A DNA stretch of 6,295 nt from Verrucomicrobiales bacterium. Its GTDB lineage: Bacteria > Verrucomicrobiota > Verrucomicrobiia > Limisphaerales > UBA1096. Positions within the stretch are counted from its first letter, which is position 1, and every line of letters begins with the position of its first letter. Both the position numbers and the translations under genes were made by a program. The DNA lies in the NCBI GenBank assembly GCA_011523195.1, contig WTHH01000270.1:1-6295 (forward strand), in the 5' to 3' direction. A model generated the notes under the pieces. The model did no database searches. It saw only the letters and a list, made by a program, of their open reading frames with translations, and had not been told where the DNA came from. Shown piece by piece: positions 6,141 through 6,295 of the stretch.

Positions 6141-6295
6141 TTGAGTCGGGGAATTGGACATCGCGCCTGGCTTGCCGCCTGGCTTGTCTCGGTGCCGCTT
6201 GGCCTTGCGCAACCGGTGGATGACGAGCCGTGGGTGCGGATCACTGCACCGACGGAATTTCGCATCGAGGCCCCTGGCGTAACGCAAGTCAAGGC
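6141..6295 (+). CDS. N-terminus of a probable exported protein (cut by right edge)
   Basis: From a TTG at 6141 the frame is open to the window end (51 full codons) and begins MSRGIGHRAWLAAWLVSVPLGLAQPVDDEPWVRI if TTG is read as Met. Two arginines, a hydrophobic core WLAAWLVSVPLGLA and a possible cleavage site GLA-QP form a credible signal peptide. The following residues, WVRITAPTEFRIEAPGVTQVK, look like an extracellular beta-strand domain. No ATG and no Shine-Dalgarno fit this frame, so the start is uncertain. The frame is also open upstream of 6141. The opposite-strand frame here, 69 residues with a basic composition, looks like its shadow. Family and function cannot be told from this fragment. 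Confidence 0.5.
   Translation, partial: MSRGIGHRAWLAAWLVSVPLGLAQPVDDEPWVRITAPTEFRIEAPGVTQVK

Overview
The window looks like chromosomal DNA from a high-GC, Gram-negative bacterium of the Planctomycetes-Verrucomicrobia (PVC) type. I infer this from the protein mix: a Tat-exported Gfo/Idh/MocA oxidoreductase with the GGDLADDGIHQLDL pattern common in that group, a small single-RRM RNA-binding protein with a glycine-rich tail, an MtfA-type peptidase, and a large secreted protein of no recognised family. The phylum is an inference, because no marker gene such as rRNA is present.

Layout, left to right. On the minus strand lies pdxJ (pyridoxine 5'-phosphate synthase), with its last few codons cut by the left edge. 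Immediately upstream of it, 8 bp away and on the same strand, is a 524-residue secreted protein of unknown function; the two probably form one transcript. A 232-bp divergent gap follows, then a 100-residue RRM protein on the plus strand. Convergent with it, 4 bp away, is an mtfA homologue on the minus strand whose reading frame is broken by an apparent one-base deletion. Divergent from mtfA is the Tat-dependent oxidoreductase (plus strand), convergent after 16 bp with a secreted alpha/beta hydrolase (minus strand). A 139-bp gap separates the hydrolase from the probable first 51 codons of another exported protein, which runs off the right edge on the plus strand.

The genes do not form an obvious pathway: strands alternate and most are probably single-gene units. 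The exported proteins (secreted unknown, oxidoreductase, hydrolase, right-edge protein) are a shared theme but not evidence of a joint function. No mobile elements, tRNA or rRNA genes, CRISPR arrays or defence genes were seen.

The most notable signal is not a gene. The 10-bp perfect palindrome CTTGGCCAAG, often extended to GCTTGGCCAAGC, occurs seven times in about 6.3 kb, both inside genes in different reading frames and in the gap near the right end. This is far more than expected by chance and suggests an iterated genomic motif of DNA-level function. The second item is the mtfA frameshift, whose restored N-terminus matches the family well.
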